A DNA stretch of 14,452 nucleotides, from positions 1-14,452 of the forward strand of contig PXES01000371.1 of NCBI GenBank assembly GCA_003564655.1, given 5' to 3'. Under the pieces are notes generated by a model. The model was not told the origin of the DNA. It was given only the letters and a program-made list of their open reading frames with translations, and did no database searches. The position numbers were made by a program, and so were the translations under genes. Position 1 is the first letter of the stretch, and every line of letters starts with the position of its first letter. This document shows positions 1 through 6,800 of this stretch, piece by piece. The stretch is from Paracoccaceae bacterium (GTDB lineage: Bacteria > Pseudomonadota > Alphaproteobacteria > Rhodobacterales > Rhodobacteraceae).

Positions 1-471
1 CGGGCCGAACAGCCACTCGAAATTGCGCAGGATCGGCGTGTCGGCGGTGATCCATTGCAGCAACCGCCCCTCGCGCGCCGTCCGCGAAATCTCGCGCGAG
101 AACCAGAACACGTAGAAGGCGCAGCCCGAGGCGAGAAACGCGAGGATCCAGTCATACCAGGGGATGTAGCGGCGCGGAGAGGACTTGAACGCCGGATAGG
201 CCAGAAAAGCGAGGAACAACGCGAAGGTCAAATGCATCGGCCGGGTCATGTCGGACCCGATGATGCTGACGAAGGGAATATACTGGGAAAACTGGAACTG
301 CGGGTCTGCGATCCAGATCTGGAAACCCGACCACAGAAAGGCGACCGTGGCTATCAGAAGCGCGACCAGACGGTTCTGCGGGTTTCGACCACCAGAATCG
401 GTGCTGGCAACCAGATCCTGCAATTCATCGTCGCTGAACTGCCGTCCGTCCGGCTTCTGCGCAGATGCCAT
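1..471 (-). CDS. TRAP transporter membrane subunit (fused 4TM/12TM type), N-terminal part, cut by the left window edge
   Basis: The first 157 codons are visible; the rest lies left of the window. The protein starts MASAQKPDGRQFSDDEL, a polar cytoplasmic leader. Hydrophobic segments follow, around residues 36-54 (LVALLIATVAFLWSGFQIW), 84-100 and 113-130, matching the N-terminal small-subunit (DctQ-like) part of fused TRAP permeases. In that family the membrane protein takes substrate from a periplasmic binding protein and moves it across the inner membrane using an ion gradient. The ATG at 471 is preceded by AGGGGG about 8 bases upstream, which supports this start. It follows the TAXI-type binding protein gene by 114 bases on the same strand, the usual order for TAXI systems. 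The membrane segments and the neighbour are seen; the fused architecture is inferred because the DctM-like part is outside the window. Substrate unknown. Confidence 0.85.
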   Translation of the reverse strand, partial: MASAQKPDGRQFSDDELQDLVASTDSGGRNPQNRLVALLIATVAFLWSGFQIWIADPQFQFSQYIPFVSIIGSDMTRPMHLTFALFLAFLAYPAFKSSPRRYIPWYDWILAFLASGCAFYVFWFSREISRTAREGRLLQWITADTPILRNFEWLFGP

Positions 472-535
472 GCGCCTGTCCCCCTGTCATGCTTGGTCGT
501 CTTGTGATTGGCACCCCGTGTCGCGGGTGCGGGGT

Positions 536-567
536 CCATGCGGGCCGGGTCACCCCGGCCCGCATGG
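536..567 (-). promoter_or_regulatory. intercistronic hairpin between TAXI binding protein and TRAP permease genes
   Basis: A perfect 14-base-pair GC-rich stem (arms 536-549 and 554-567) closes a 4-base loop. It lies 18 bases after the stop codon of the binding-protein gene and 64 bases before the permease start. No T-rich tract follows on the minus strand, so it is not a classic intrinsic terminator. By analogy with other binding-protein transport operons it probably stabilises the upstream mRNA or partly attenuates read-through, giving more binding protein than permease. That role is inference; the stem is seen directly. Confidence 0.7.
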
Positions 568-585
568 GGTCTTCTTATCGCTGGA

Positions 586-1551
586 TCAGTCGATCATCCC
601 GGCTTCGCGGAAATACCGCTCCGCACCAGGATGCAGCGGGGCCGACAGACCGTCGCTCACCATCTCTTCCGGATCGAGCGCTTCCAGCGCCGGATGCAGC
701 GAGGTGAACTGGTCCAGATTCTCGAAGATCGCGCGGGTCACCTGAAAGCCCACTTCCTCGCTGACCGCGTCCGAGCTCACAAAGGTCGCGCCCACGCCGA
801 ACGTGGTGATGTCCTCGTCCGTGCCACGATACATGCCGCCCGGGATGGTCGCGACGCGGTAATAGTCGCGCTCCTCGACGAGCGTGCGGATCGCCTCGTT
901 GTCAACAGTCACCAGCACCGTGTCGCAGGCTGTGGTCGCTTCCTGGATCGCGCCCGAGGGGTGGCCGACCGTATAGACGATGGCATCGACGTTGTTGTCA
1001 CAGAGCGCCAGTGACTGCTCGGCCGGGGGCAGCTCGGTCGCCTGGCTGAAGATGTCGGTCGTCCAGCCCATCGCTTCCATCACCACTTCGATGGTGGCCC
1101 GCTGCCCCGAACCGGGGTTGCCGATATTCACCCGCTTGCCTTCGAGGTCATCGAAGGTCGAGATCCCGGCATCGGCCCGGGCCACGACCGTGAACGGCTC
1201 GGGGTGCAGCGAGAAGACCGCTCGCAGCCCCTCGAACGGTCCGTCTTCCTCGAAGCGCGACGTGCCGTTGAAGGCATGATACTGCCAGTCAGACTGGACG
1301 ATGCCGAATTCCAGTTCACCCGCGCGGATGGCGTTGATGTTGAAGATCGAGCCGCCGGTGGATTCCACGCCGCAGCGAATGCCATGCTCGGCCCGGTCGC
1401 GATTGACCAGACGGCAGATGGCGCCGCCAGCCGGGTAATAGACGCCGGTCACGCCGCCCGTGCCGATCGAGATGAAGGTTTCCTGCGCCATCGCGCCCGA
1501 CCCCATCGCGGTCCCGAGGGCGAGTGCCCCTGTTGCCAGTGTCTTTTTCAT
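586..1551 (-). CDS. TAXI family TRAP transporter solute-binding subunit
   Basis: Periplasmic substrate-binding protein of 321 residues, a normal length for the TAXI (TRAP-associated extracytoplasmic immunogenic) family. The N terminus MKKTLATGALALGTAMGSGA with AMA-Q is a clear Sec signal peptide, cleaved near residue 23. The mature protein opens with FISIGTGGVTGVYYPAGGAI, the family's hallmark N-terminal block, and later shows VNIGNPGSGQRAT and the segment with VYTVGHPSGAI, also typical. I chose the ATG at 1551 rather than the in-frame ATG at 1623 because it starts the signal peptide directly and has GGAGG 5 bases upstream. It precedes the TRAP permease gene on the same strand and should feed substrate to it. 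TAXI systems are reported for glutamate, other dicarboxylates and various organic acids; nothing here fixes the ligand. The neighbouring amidohydrolase may hint at an acylated amino acid, which is speculation. Confidence 0.93.
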   Translation of the reverse strand: MKKTLATGALALGTAMGSGAMAQETFISIGTGGVTGVYYPAGGAICRLVNRDRAEHGIRCGVESTGGSIFNINAIRAGELEFGIVQSDWQYHAFNGTSRFEEDGPFEGLRAVFSLHPEPFTVVARADAGISTFDDLEGKRVNIGNPGSGQRATIEVVMEAMGWTTDIFSQATELPPAEQSLALCDNNVDAIVYTVGHPSGAIQEATTACDTVLVTVDNEAIRTLVEERDYYRVATIPGGMYRGTDEDITTFGVGATFVSSDAVSEEVGFQVTRAIFENLDQFTSLHPALEALDPEEMVSDGLSAPLHPGAERYFREAGMID

Positions 1552-1643
1552 ATCTTCCTCCATGTCAGAGCGCTGCTCATTCTCGGCAGCCTTGCGGGTC
1601 CCGGATGCGGCCCGAAAGGCCACACCGCTTGTCCCATACGCGG

Positions 1644-1672
1644 AGTGGACCTTGGCCCCCGGTCAGTGTCAA
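1644..1672 (-). promoter_or_regulatory. possible sigma-70 type promoter for the TRAP operon
   Basis: On the minus strand a perfect -35 hexamer TTGACA (1667-1672) is followed after 17 bases by TCCACT (1644-1649), a poor -10 match (3 of 6). It would give a leader of roughly 85 bases before the binding-protein ATG at 1551. The consensus -35 in a GC-rich intergenic region is notable, but the weak -10 means an activator may be needed or the match may be chance. Confidence 0.3.
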
Positions 1673-1786
1673 GTCTGAATCAGGTTGCGGCGGGCCAAAC
1701 CCGCGGTGCTGCCGCTGGTCGGGTGAGACTGCCCCGGAAGGGCGCTTTGCCGGGGAAAACGCCAATGCAAAAACGCTGATCCGGGA

Positions 1787-2941
1787 TCACGCGGCCAACC
1801 GTGCCTCGGCCACACCCACATACCAGCTCGCACCGAAGGGAATGACCTCGTCGTTGAAATCGTATTCCGGATGATGCAGGCCCGGACCCGCGCCCGCGCC
1901 GACGACGATATAAGCCCCAGGCCGTTCCTCGAGCATGTAGGAGAAATCCTCGCCACCCATGTTGTAGCCCGCCTCGAGGCAGCGCCCAGAGACCTCCAGC
2001 GCGACAGTGCGGGCGATCTCTGTCTCGGCCGAGTGATTGATCATCACCGGATAGCCCTCGACAAACTCGACCTCGGCGCGCGCGCCGCCAGCCAGCGCAA
2101 CCCCCTCGCACAGCGCGTGCAGACGCTGTTCCACCCGTGCACGCAGGGCCGCATCATGAGTGCGGATCGTGCCCCGCATTTCGACCCGCTGCGGGATGAC
2201 GTTGTGCACCTCGCTATCCGAACGGACACCGCAGACCGACAGCACGACATTCTCGACCGGGTCGGCAGACCGGCTGGAAATGGTCTGCAACGCAAGGATC
2301 AGCTGGCTGGACAGGACCACCGGATCGACCCCCCGCTCGGGCGCGGCAGCATGCCCACCCTTGCCTTCGATGGTGATGCGGAACTCGTCGCAGGCCGCAT
2401 AGAAGGCCCCGGCGCGGATGTTGAACTCGCCCAAAGGATGGCCAGGGCGGTTGTGCATCCCGTAGACCTCCTGAATGGCGAAGCGGTCCATCAAACCGGC
2501 GTCACACATCACCTTCGCCCCCGCGCCACCTTCCTCGGCCGGCTGGAAGATCACGGCGACCGTGCCGGCGAAATTGCGCGTCTCGCACAAGTATTGTGCC
2601 GCCCCGAGCAACATGGCTGTGTGCCCGTCATGCCCGCAGGCATGCATCTTGCCATGATGGATAGAGGCATAGGGCTTGCCGGTCGCCTCGTGGATCGGCA
2701 GCGCATCCATATCGGCGCGCAGCCCCACCACGCGCCCGCCCGCGCGACCCCGGATCAGACCGACCACCCCCGTCACGCCGATCCCCTCCACCACCTCGTC
2801 GCAGCCGATGGCGCGCAGCCGGTCGGCCACGATCTTCGCCGTGCGGTGACATTCAAAGCGCAACTCGGGATGGCAATGCAGGTCACGCCGCAGCGCGGCA
2901 AGCTCGGGGAGTAATTCGGCAAAACGGTTGCGGATGGGCAT
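1787..2941 (-). CDS. M20 family metallo-amidohydrolase (hippurate hydrolase / N-acyl amino acid hydrolase type)
   Basis: A 384-residue cytoplasmic zinc-dependent amidase of the M20D group, full length for the family. These enzymes remove acyl groups from N-acylated amino acids such as hippurate or auxin conjugates. Visible motifs are RRDLHCHPEL (18-27), GLRADMDALPI (73-83), MHACGHDGHTAML (99-111) with likely metal ligands Cys102 and His104, QPAEEGG (133-139) with catalytic and ligand Glu136/Glu137, GMHNRPG (161-167) with His163, EGKGGHAAAP in the lid domain, and GLHHPEYDFND near the C terminus supplying the last His. No signal peptide is seen. The ATG at 2941 has no strong Shine-Dalgarno, but the protein begins with the normal family N terminus. 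The TAXI gene lies 235 bases downstream on the same strand, with a possible promoter of its own in between. The exact substrate cannot be read from the sequence. Confidence 0.92.
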   Translation of the reverse strand: MPIRNRFAELLPELAALRRDLHCHPELRFECHRTAKIVADRLRAIGCDEVVEGIGVTGVVGLIRGRAGGRVVGLRADMDALPIHEATGKPYASIHHGKMHACGHDGHTAMLLGAAQYLCETRNFAGTVAVIFQPAEEGGAGAKVMCDAGLMDRFAIQEVYGMHNRPGHPLGEFNIRAGAFYAACDEFRITIEGKGGHAAAPERGVDPVVLSSQLILALQTISSRSADPVENVVLSVCGVRSDSEVHNVIPQRVEMRGTIRTHDAALRARVEQRLHALCEGVALAGGARAEVEFVEGYPVMINHSAETEIARTVALEVSGRCLEAGYNMGGEDFSYMLEERPGAYIVVGAGAGPGLHHPEYDFNDEVIPFGASWYVGVAEARLAA

Positions 2942-2977
2942 AAGGGTCCGAGAGTGTTGGCGGATGAAGATACTCGG

Positions 2978-3006
2978 ATCCTAGTCCCGTCGCAGCAGCG
3001 CGGCAA
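2978..3006 (-). promoter_or_regulatory. possible promoter for the M20 amidohydrolase gene
   Basis: On the minus strand TTGCCG (3001-3006, 4 of 6 against TTGACA) and TAGGAT (2978-2983, 4 of 6 against TATAAT) are separated by exactly 17 bases, 36 bases before the ATG at 2941. It begins just after the large inverted repeat that follows the previous gene, as expected for a new transcription unit. Hexamer matches alone are weak evidence in a GC-rich genome. Confidence 0.4.
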
Positions 3007-3009
3007 GAG

Positions 3010-3115
3010 GCAGGCCCGCGCGCCGCTTCGGCGACAGGGCAAGCAAGCGCCCGGAACGGGCGCGCAGCGAGGGTGGGTGGGCGGGCCCTGCCGCCGAAGC
3101 GGCGCGCGGGCCTGC
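3010..3115. repeat. large inverted repeat with inner hairpin and G-quadruplex motif; probable transcription terminator
   Basis: The outer arms 3010-3033 and 3092-3115 are perfectly complementary over 24 bases. After one mismatch the pairing resumes for 6 bases (3035-3040 with 3085-3090). The enclosed region holds a second perfect hairpin, GCGCCCG / CGGGCGC (3047-3053 and 3057-3063, loop GAA), and then GGGTGGGTGGGCGGG (3071-3085), four G-triplets with single-base loops, a strong G-quadruplex motif on the plus strand. The last triplet touches the inner stem. On the minus strand the element begins 16 bases after the stop codon of the OmpA-like gene and ends before the M20 promoter region, so it probably ends transcription of the motor operon. 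No long U tract follows. The structure is read directly; the role is inferred. A related arrangement occurs at 9839-9887. Confidence 0.75.
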
Positions 3116-3131
3116 AATCATGCAATGCGGA

Positions 3132-4721
3132 TCAGCGCTCGGTCAGTTTCAGCTCGATCCGCCGGTTGCGCGAGCGCGCTTCGGCGGTGTTCGCCGTGTC
3201 GACCGGACGATACTCGCCGAATCCCGCCGCCGACAGCCGGAATGCCGGAAAACCCCGCTCCTCGGTCAGGTAGCGCACCACCGACAGCGCCCGCGCCTGA
3301 CTCAGCGCCCAGTTATCCTCATACCGGCCGCCCGGAGCAATCGGCAGATTGTCGGTATGTCCCTCGACCTGCAGGATCCAGTCGATTTCGGGGGGGATGC
3401 GATCGGCAACTTCGTTGAGGATCGACACCACATTGCCGATCTGCGCCCGCCCCTCCGAGGCCAGATCCGCCGACCCCACCTCGAACAGAACCTCGGAAGA
3501 GAAAACGAAGCGGTCGCCCACGATCTCGACCCCCTGCCGCCCCTCGAGCACCTGCCGCAACTGCCCGAAGAACTCCGATCGGAACCCTTCCAGCCGCTCG
3601 CGCTCCTGCGCCTCGCGCTCGGCGCGGGCGCGTTCCTCGCTGGCGAGCCGCGCCAGCGCGATGTTCAGATCCGCACCCAGGCTTTCGATCTGGGTCTGCG
3701 CCGCTTCCTCGCGCGCGCGGACTTCGCCCAGCAACTCCTGCAGGCTGCCCACTTGGCCGCGCAACGACGCGACCTGCTGGTTGAGCACCTCGAGGCGGCG
3801 CGCATCCACGGCGCTCTGCGCTTCCTGCTCGGCCAGGCTGTCCTCGGCCAGTGCGCGCAACGCAGCAAGCCGTTCACGCTCGCTCACTTCCTCGGCCAGC
3901 GCCTCTTCGGCCTCCGTGGCCCGTGCCCGCGCCGCTGCCAGCAACGTCAGCGTCTCCTCGGCGCGGCGGCGTTCCTCCTCCAGTGCCAGCGTCATCGCAG
4001 TCAGCTCGGCATCCGCCCCTTCCAGCCTTGTCCGCAAAGCCTCGGCCGCAGCGGCATCGGCAAGCCGCGCGCGCTCCTGTTCCGACAGCGCCGTCTCCAC
4101 TTCTGCCAGCCGCGCGCGCAGCGCCTCGGCGGCGGCGGCCTCGGCCAGGGCCTGCGCCTCGGCCGCGTCCAACGCCGCATCGGTCTCGGCAAACCGCGCG
4201 CGCAACTCCGCCAGCCGCGCCAGCGCCTCAAGCCGCTCTGCCTCTTCCTGCGAGACCTGCGCCTGCGTGTCTTCAAGCGTGGCCTGCAACTCTTCGGCGC
4301 GCGCAATCGCCGCGATCCGCGCCGCCTCCTCCAGCGAGAGCCGCGATTGCGCCGCGTCCAGATCGGCCCGCAGCGCATCAGCTTCGGCCTGCGTCTCGTC
4401 CAGCGCTGCAGCCTCGGTGCGCGCCTCATCGCGCTCGCCCTCGGCCTGCGCCAGATCGGCCAGCACCTGCGCCAGCGAGTCCTCGAGTTCCGCCTGCGCT
4501 GCCACCCCCGCGCGGCGCGCTTCCTCGGACCGATCCAACGCCGCAGCAAGCTGCGCCAGGCTCGCCTCCTGCGCCACCGCCTCGGCCTGCGCCTGCGCCA
4601 GCGCGGCCTCGACCGCGTCGGCCCGCGCGGCGGCCAGACGCGCCGCCTCTGCCTCGCTGTCACGTTCCTCCCGCATTGACGCAAGGGCCATCTGCAGCGC
4701 TTCCTGTTCCGAGATCAGCAC
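3132..4721 (-). CDS. MotB-like motor partner, C-terminal piece: long coiled coil plus OmpA peptidoglycan-binding domain (separated from its N terminus by an in-frame TAG)
   Basis: Open frame of 529 codons from a GTG at 4721, in the same frame as the 161-residue ORF ending at 4725. Only a TAG and one GAG codon separate them, so this is the C-terminal part of one gene of about 692 codons. Roughly the first 380 residues are Ala/Glu/Arg/Leu-rich with heptad-like spacing and no membrane segment, a long coiled coil. The OmpA/MotB domain occupies about residues 395-529: FSSEVLFEVGSADL, VEGHTDNLPI, LSQARALSVVRYL and RSRNRRIELKL, including the Asp and Arg used to bind the diaminopimelate of peptidoglycan. 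The domain should sit in the periplasm, yet this piece alone has no signal peptide or anchor. AGGAGG directly after the TAG overlaps the GTG, and the next in-frame ATG (4691) is about 30 bases on, so efficient restart looks unlikely. I therefore regard it as a gene interrupted by a nonsense codon, a read-through product or a sequencing error. Confidence 0.85.
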   Translation of the reverse strand: MLISEQEALQMALASMREERDSEAEAARLAAARADAVEAALAQAQAEAVAQEASLAQLAAALDRSEEARRAGVAAQAELEDSLAQVLADLAQAEGERDEARTEAAALDETQAEADALRADLDAAQSRLSLEEAARIAAIARAEELQATLEDTQAQVSQEEAERLEALARLAELRARFAETDAALDAAEAQALAEAAAAEALRARLAEVETALSEQERARLADAAAAEALRTRLEGADAELTAMTLALEEERRRAEETLTLLAAARARATEAEEALAEEVSERERLAALRALAEDSLAEQEAQSAVDARRLEVLNQQVASLRGQVGSLQELLGEVRAREEAAQTQIESLGADLNIALARLASEERARAEREAQERERLEGFRSEFFGQLRQVLEGRQGVEIVGDRFVFSSEVLFEVGSADLASEGRAQIGNVVSILNEVADRIPPEIDWILQVEGHTDNLPIAPGGRYEDNWALSQARALSVVRYLTEERGFPAFRLSAAGFGEYRPVDTANTAEARSRNRRIELKLTER

Positions 4722-4724
4722 CTC

Positions 4725-5210
4725 CTACGCGGCCTCGAGTTCGGCCAGATCGGCGCTGAGTTCCTCGCCCCGCGCGAGCGCCGCATCACGCGCCCCGATC
4801 AGCGACGCCACCTGCGCCTCGAAATCCGTGATCTGCGCCTGCGCTGCCTCAAGTTCGGCGCCGCGCGCATCCAGATCGCGCGTCAAAGACGAAATCTGCG
4901 CCTGCTGGGCGGCGGCCAGCGCGCGCGCCTCACCCAGATCGCCCTGCAGATCGTCAACCTGGCCTTCCAGCGCCTCGACACGCGCCCTTGACAGCCCCAA
5001 CGCCCCGGCCAGCGAGGCGACCTCGGCCGACAGCCCCTCGAGTTCCGTGTCCTGCGCGGTGATCGTGTCACGCAGCACGAACTGCACGATCATGAAGATC
5101 GACAGCACGAACATCAGCACCAGCAGAAGCGCGGTCATCGCATCGACGAAACCGGGCCAGATCGCCGCGCTGACATCGCGTCGCTGCCCTGCCCTGCGCG
5201 CCAGCGGCAT
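4725..5210 (-). CDS. MotB-like motor partner, N-terminal piece: inner-membrane anchor and start of coiled coil, ending at an in-frame TAG
   Basis: A 161-residue protein. Residues 1-15 are basic (MPLARRAGQRRDV) and cytoplasmic. One membrane helix spans about 18-46 and begins WPGFVDAMTALLLVLMFVL; Asp23 matches in position the proton-carrying Asp of the MotB/ExbD/TolR families (Asp32 of E. coli MotB). From about residue 55 the chain is a Leu/Ala/Glu-rich coiled coil that continues beyond the TAG at 4725-4727 into the downstream ORF. The ATG is 4 bases after the channel gene's stop codon, with GAGGG within the end of that gene as ribosome site, indicating translational coupling. As the ORF stands it has an anchor and ion path but no peptidoglycan-binding domain. 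A change from CAG (Gln) to TAG would explain the interruption and give the natural reading ELEAAQEVLISEQEAL. Confidence 0.85.
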   Translation of the reverse strand: MPLARRAGQRRDVSAAIWPGFVDAMTALLLVLMFVLSIFMIVQFVLRDTITAQDTELEGLSAEVASLAGALGLSRARVEALEGQVDDLQGDLGEARALAAAQQAQISSLTRDLDARGAELEAAQAQITDFEAQVASLIGARDAALARGEELSADLAELEAA

Positions 5211-5214
5211 GGCG

Positions 5215-6411
5215 TCAGCCCTCGTCCCGGCGCATGCCGAAGCCCACCCGCGACAGTTGCCGCACGGCCTGGGTCAACCCCGACAGGTCGGCGCGCAGGT
5301 CGGTCGTCGTCTCGATCCGCCCGGCCGAAAGCTCTTCGGCGATGCGCAGAAGCTGCGCGTCGATGTTGCGCAGACGCAGGCGCATTTCGGCCTGGGCATG
5401 GGGGCCGCCCTCTTCGGCGAGGGGGCGGTATTCCGCCAACAAGGCCTCCTGCGCCTGAATAAGCCGCTCGAAATCGGGCGACGTGCTGGCTGTCGCGGGG
5501 GCCGCAGTGCCCGCTGAAAGCCGGTCGATGGCCTCGACCAGAAAGCCAAGCGCCTGGTCAAGCTGCGCGCGCTCATGATCGGCCTCGCTCTGGTTGCGGC
5601 GCAGCTCTTCCATCTGCTCGGCCATGGCATCGAGCACCTGCACCATCGCCCCCATTTCCGAGCCGGGTTCGACGTCGCCCGCCACACCCAGCCGGGTGAT
5701 CGAACTCAGCCATTCCTCGAGCTGGCGGTAGAAGCGGTTCTGGCCGTGGCCCGCAAAAAGCTCCAGCATCCCCACCACAAGCGAGCCCGCCAGCCCCAGG
5801 AGCGACGAGGAAAACGCGGTGCCCATGCCGCCAAGCTGCGCCTCGAGTCCGATCATCAGGTTGTCGAAAACCTGGATGCCGGTCTGGTTGTCGTCGGGCG
5901 CAAGCGAACGGATGGTATCGACCACGGCGGGAACTGTCGTCGCCAGCCCGTAGAATGTCCCCAGCAGGCCCAGAAAGATCAGCAGGCTGATGATGTAGCG
6001 GGTGATGTCGCGCAGTTCGTCCAGCCGGGTTGCGACCGAGTCGAGGATCGAGCTGGCCGAGGCGCTGGAGATCTGCGAACTCCGCCCGCGCCCCCGCAGC
6101 AATGCCGCCAAGGGCGCAAGAAGCGAGGGCGGGACAGTCGCTTCATGGCCGGGGGTGTCGGCGGCGAACCCCTCGATCCAGATGATCGAGCGGTTGAGCT
6201 GGATCACCTGCCAGAAAGTCGCGAAGACCCCGATCACAAAGACCAGAAAGATGAAGCCGTTCAACCAGATATTGGCGAAAAAGATGCCCGAGACAGCCGG
6301 AAACGCAAACCATGTCCCGAGCGCCACCAGCACGATGACGATCAGCATCATCACGATCTGGCGTACCGGGCGGGAAAATTGCGTCTGGGCCCCAATCCGG
6401 GGTCTTGCCAT
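5215..6411 (-). CDS. MotA/TolQ/ExbB-family proton channel protein
   Basis: A 398-residue inner-membrane protein. Membrane segments lie near residues 17-38, 47-70, 138-160 and 195-220. The third contains ISLLIFLGLLGTFYGLATTV and the fourth GGMGTAFSSSLLGLAGSLVV, the conserved pore helices of the MotA/TolQ/ExbB superfamily. A loop of about 65 residues sits between helices 2 and 3. After helix 4 there is a cytoplasmic tail of roughly 170 residues with helical, coiled-coil character. In this superfamily a pentamer surrounds two MotB/ExbD-type partners and converts proton or sodium flow into motion; the next gene encodes that partner. I chose the ATG at 6411 (MARPRIGAQTQF) over upstream in-frame starts as far as 6600 because the extension does not resemble the family, AGGA lies 8 bases upstream, and a promoter-like sequence lies within the extension. 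The pair is unlike flagellar MotAB or TonB/Tol systems, and no tolA, exbD or flagellar gene is near. Confidence 0.9.
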   Translation of the reverse strand: MARPRIGAQTQFSRPVRQIVMMLIVIVLVALGTWFAFPAVSGIFFANIWLNGFIFLVFVIGVFATFWQVIQLNRSIIWIEGFAADTPGHEATVPPSLLAPLAALLRGRGRSSQISSASASSILDSVATRLDELRDITRYIISLLIFLGLLGTFYGLATTVPAVVDTIRSLAPDDNQTGIQVFDNLMIGLEAQLGGMGTAFSSSLLGLAGSLVVGMLELFAGHGQNRFYRQLEEWLSSITRLGVAGDVEPGSEMGAMVQVLDAMAEQMEELRRNQSEADHERAQLDQALGFLVEAIDRLSAGTAAPATASTSPDFERLIQAQEALLAEYRPLAEEGGPHAQAEMRLRLRNIDAQLLRIAEELSAGRIETTTDLRADLSGLTQAVRQLSRVGFGMRRDEG

Positions 6412-6441
6412 GATGGGCGTCCTGCTCCTCTTGTCAGAAAT

Positions 6442-6470
6442 ACAGTAGGTCACTCGGCGAGCAGTGCCAA
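6442..6470 (-). promoter_or_regulatory. likely promoter for the motor operon
   Basis: On the minus strand TTGGCA (6465-6470, 5 of 6) is followed after exactly 17 bases by TACTGT (6442-6447, 3 of 6); the overlapping TGTATT is a 4-of-6 alternative -10. Transcription would start near 6435, giving a short leader of about 24 bases to the ATG at 6411. This position also supports rejecting the upstream in-frame start codons. Confidence 0.45.
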
Positions 6471-6800
6471 CTGGGTTTTTCGTGAAAATCCCTGTTGCCG
6501 CGGGCTGTGCGGACAAAGCCACAAGCTGCGCCCCCCCGGTGCCTGCCGCGTCGGCATCGGTCGCGCGTTGCCGCGCCGACGCGGCCGGTCGGCGCGACAA
6601 CTCGACGAGGTTCGCCGACTGGCGACAAGCCGCAACAGAGGGAACGGTCTCATACGCAGGAAGCCGGGGGCCTATCGATACCCCCGCCCCGTACGCTGCA
6701 AATCACGGTCGCAACAAGACCTGCGGCAGGTAGTCAAAGCCGCTCTCGCGCAGAGAGGGCGCTACATCGACCAGCGCAACAGGCCGGTCACTTCGTCGGG
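6471..6800. other. non-coding stretch between the motor operon and the tail-anchored hypothetical gene
   Basis: About 330 bases in which I recognise no gene. Short open frames on both strands show no family features. It contains a perfect 11-base-pair inverted repeat (6545-6555 with 6575-6585, 19-base loop) without a T tract on either side, a run of 7 C near 6530, and GGGGG/CCCCC arms at 6666-6670 and 6681-6685. The 11-bp stem could be a weak terminator after the gene at 6801-7454 or a regulatory structure; no clear role can be assigned. Confidence 0.5.

Noticed and set aside
1871..2914. 347-codon open frame on the plus strand opposite the M20 gene
   Set aside because: The M20 catalytic motifs are complete on the minus strand; the plus frame is a GC-rich shadow.
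3349..5517. 722-codon Ser/Ala-rich open frame on the plus strand
   Set aside because: It is antisense to the coiled-coil gene and channel gene; the composition (Ser, Ala and Arg runs) is the mirror of Ala/Glu-rich codons in GC-rich DNA, with no domain or ribosome site. The same holds for the 519-codon plus-strand frame at 3120-4679.
3132..6411. Zorya anti-phage defence system (ZorA/ZorB)
   Set aside because: The channel plus OmpA-type partner recalls ZorAB, but ZorB lacks a long coiled coil and there is no ZorC, ZorD helicase or ZorE nuclease beside it. The small HNH gene is over 1 kb away, with a hypothetical gene in between, and does not resemble ZorE arrangements enough to claim this.
6412..6600. 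N-terminal extension of the channel protein from the ATG at 6600
   Set aside because: The extra 63 residues are unlike the family, cover a promoter-like sequence, and the ATG at 6411 has a ribosome site and begins just before the first membrane helix.
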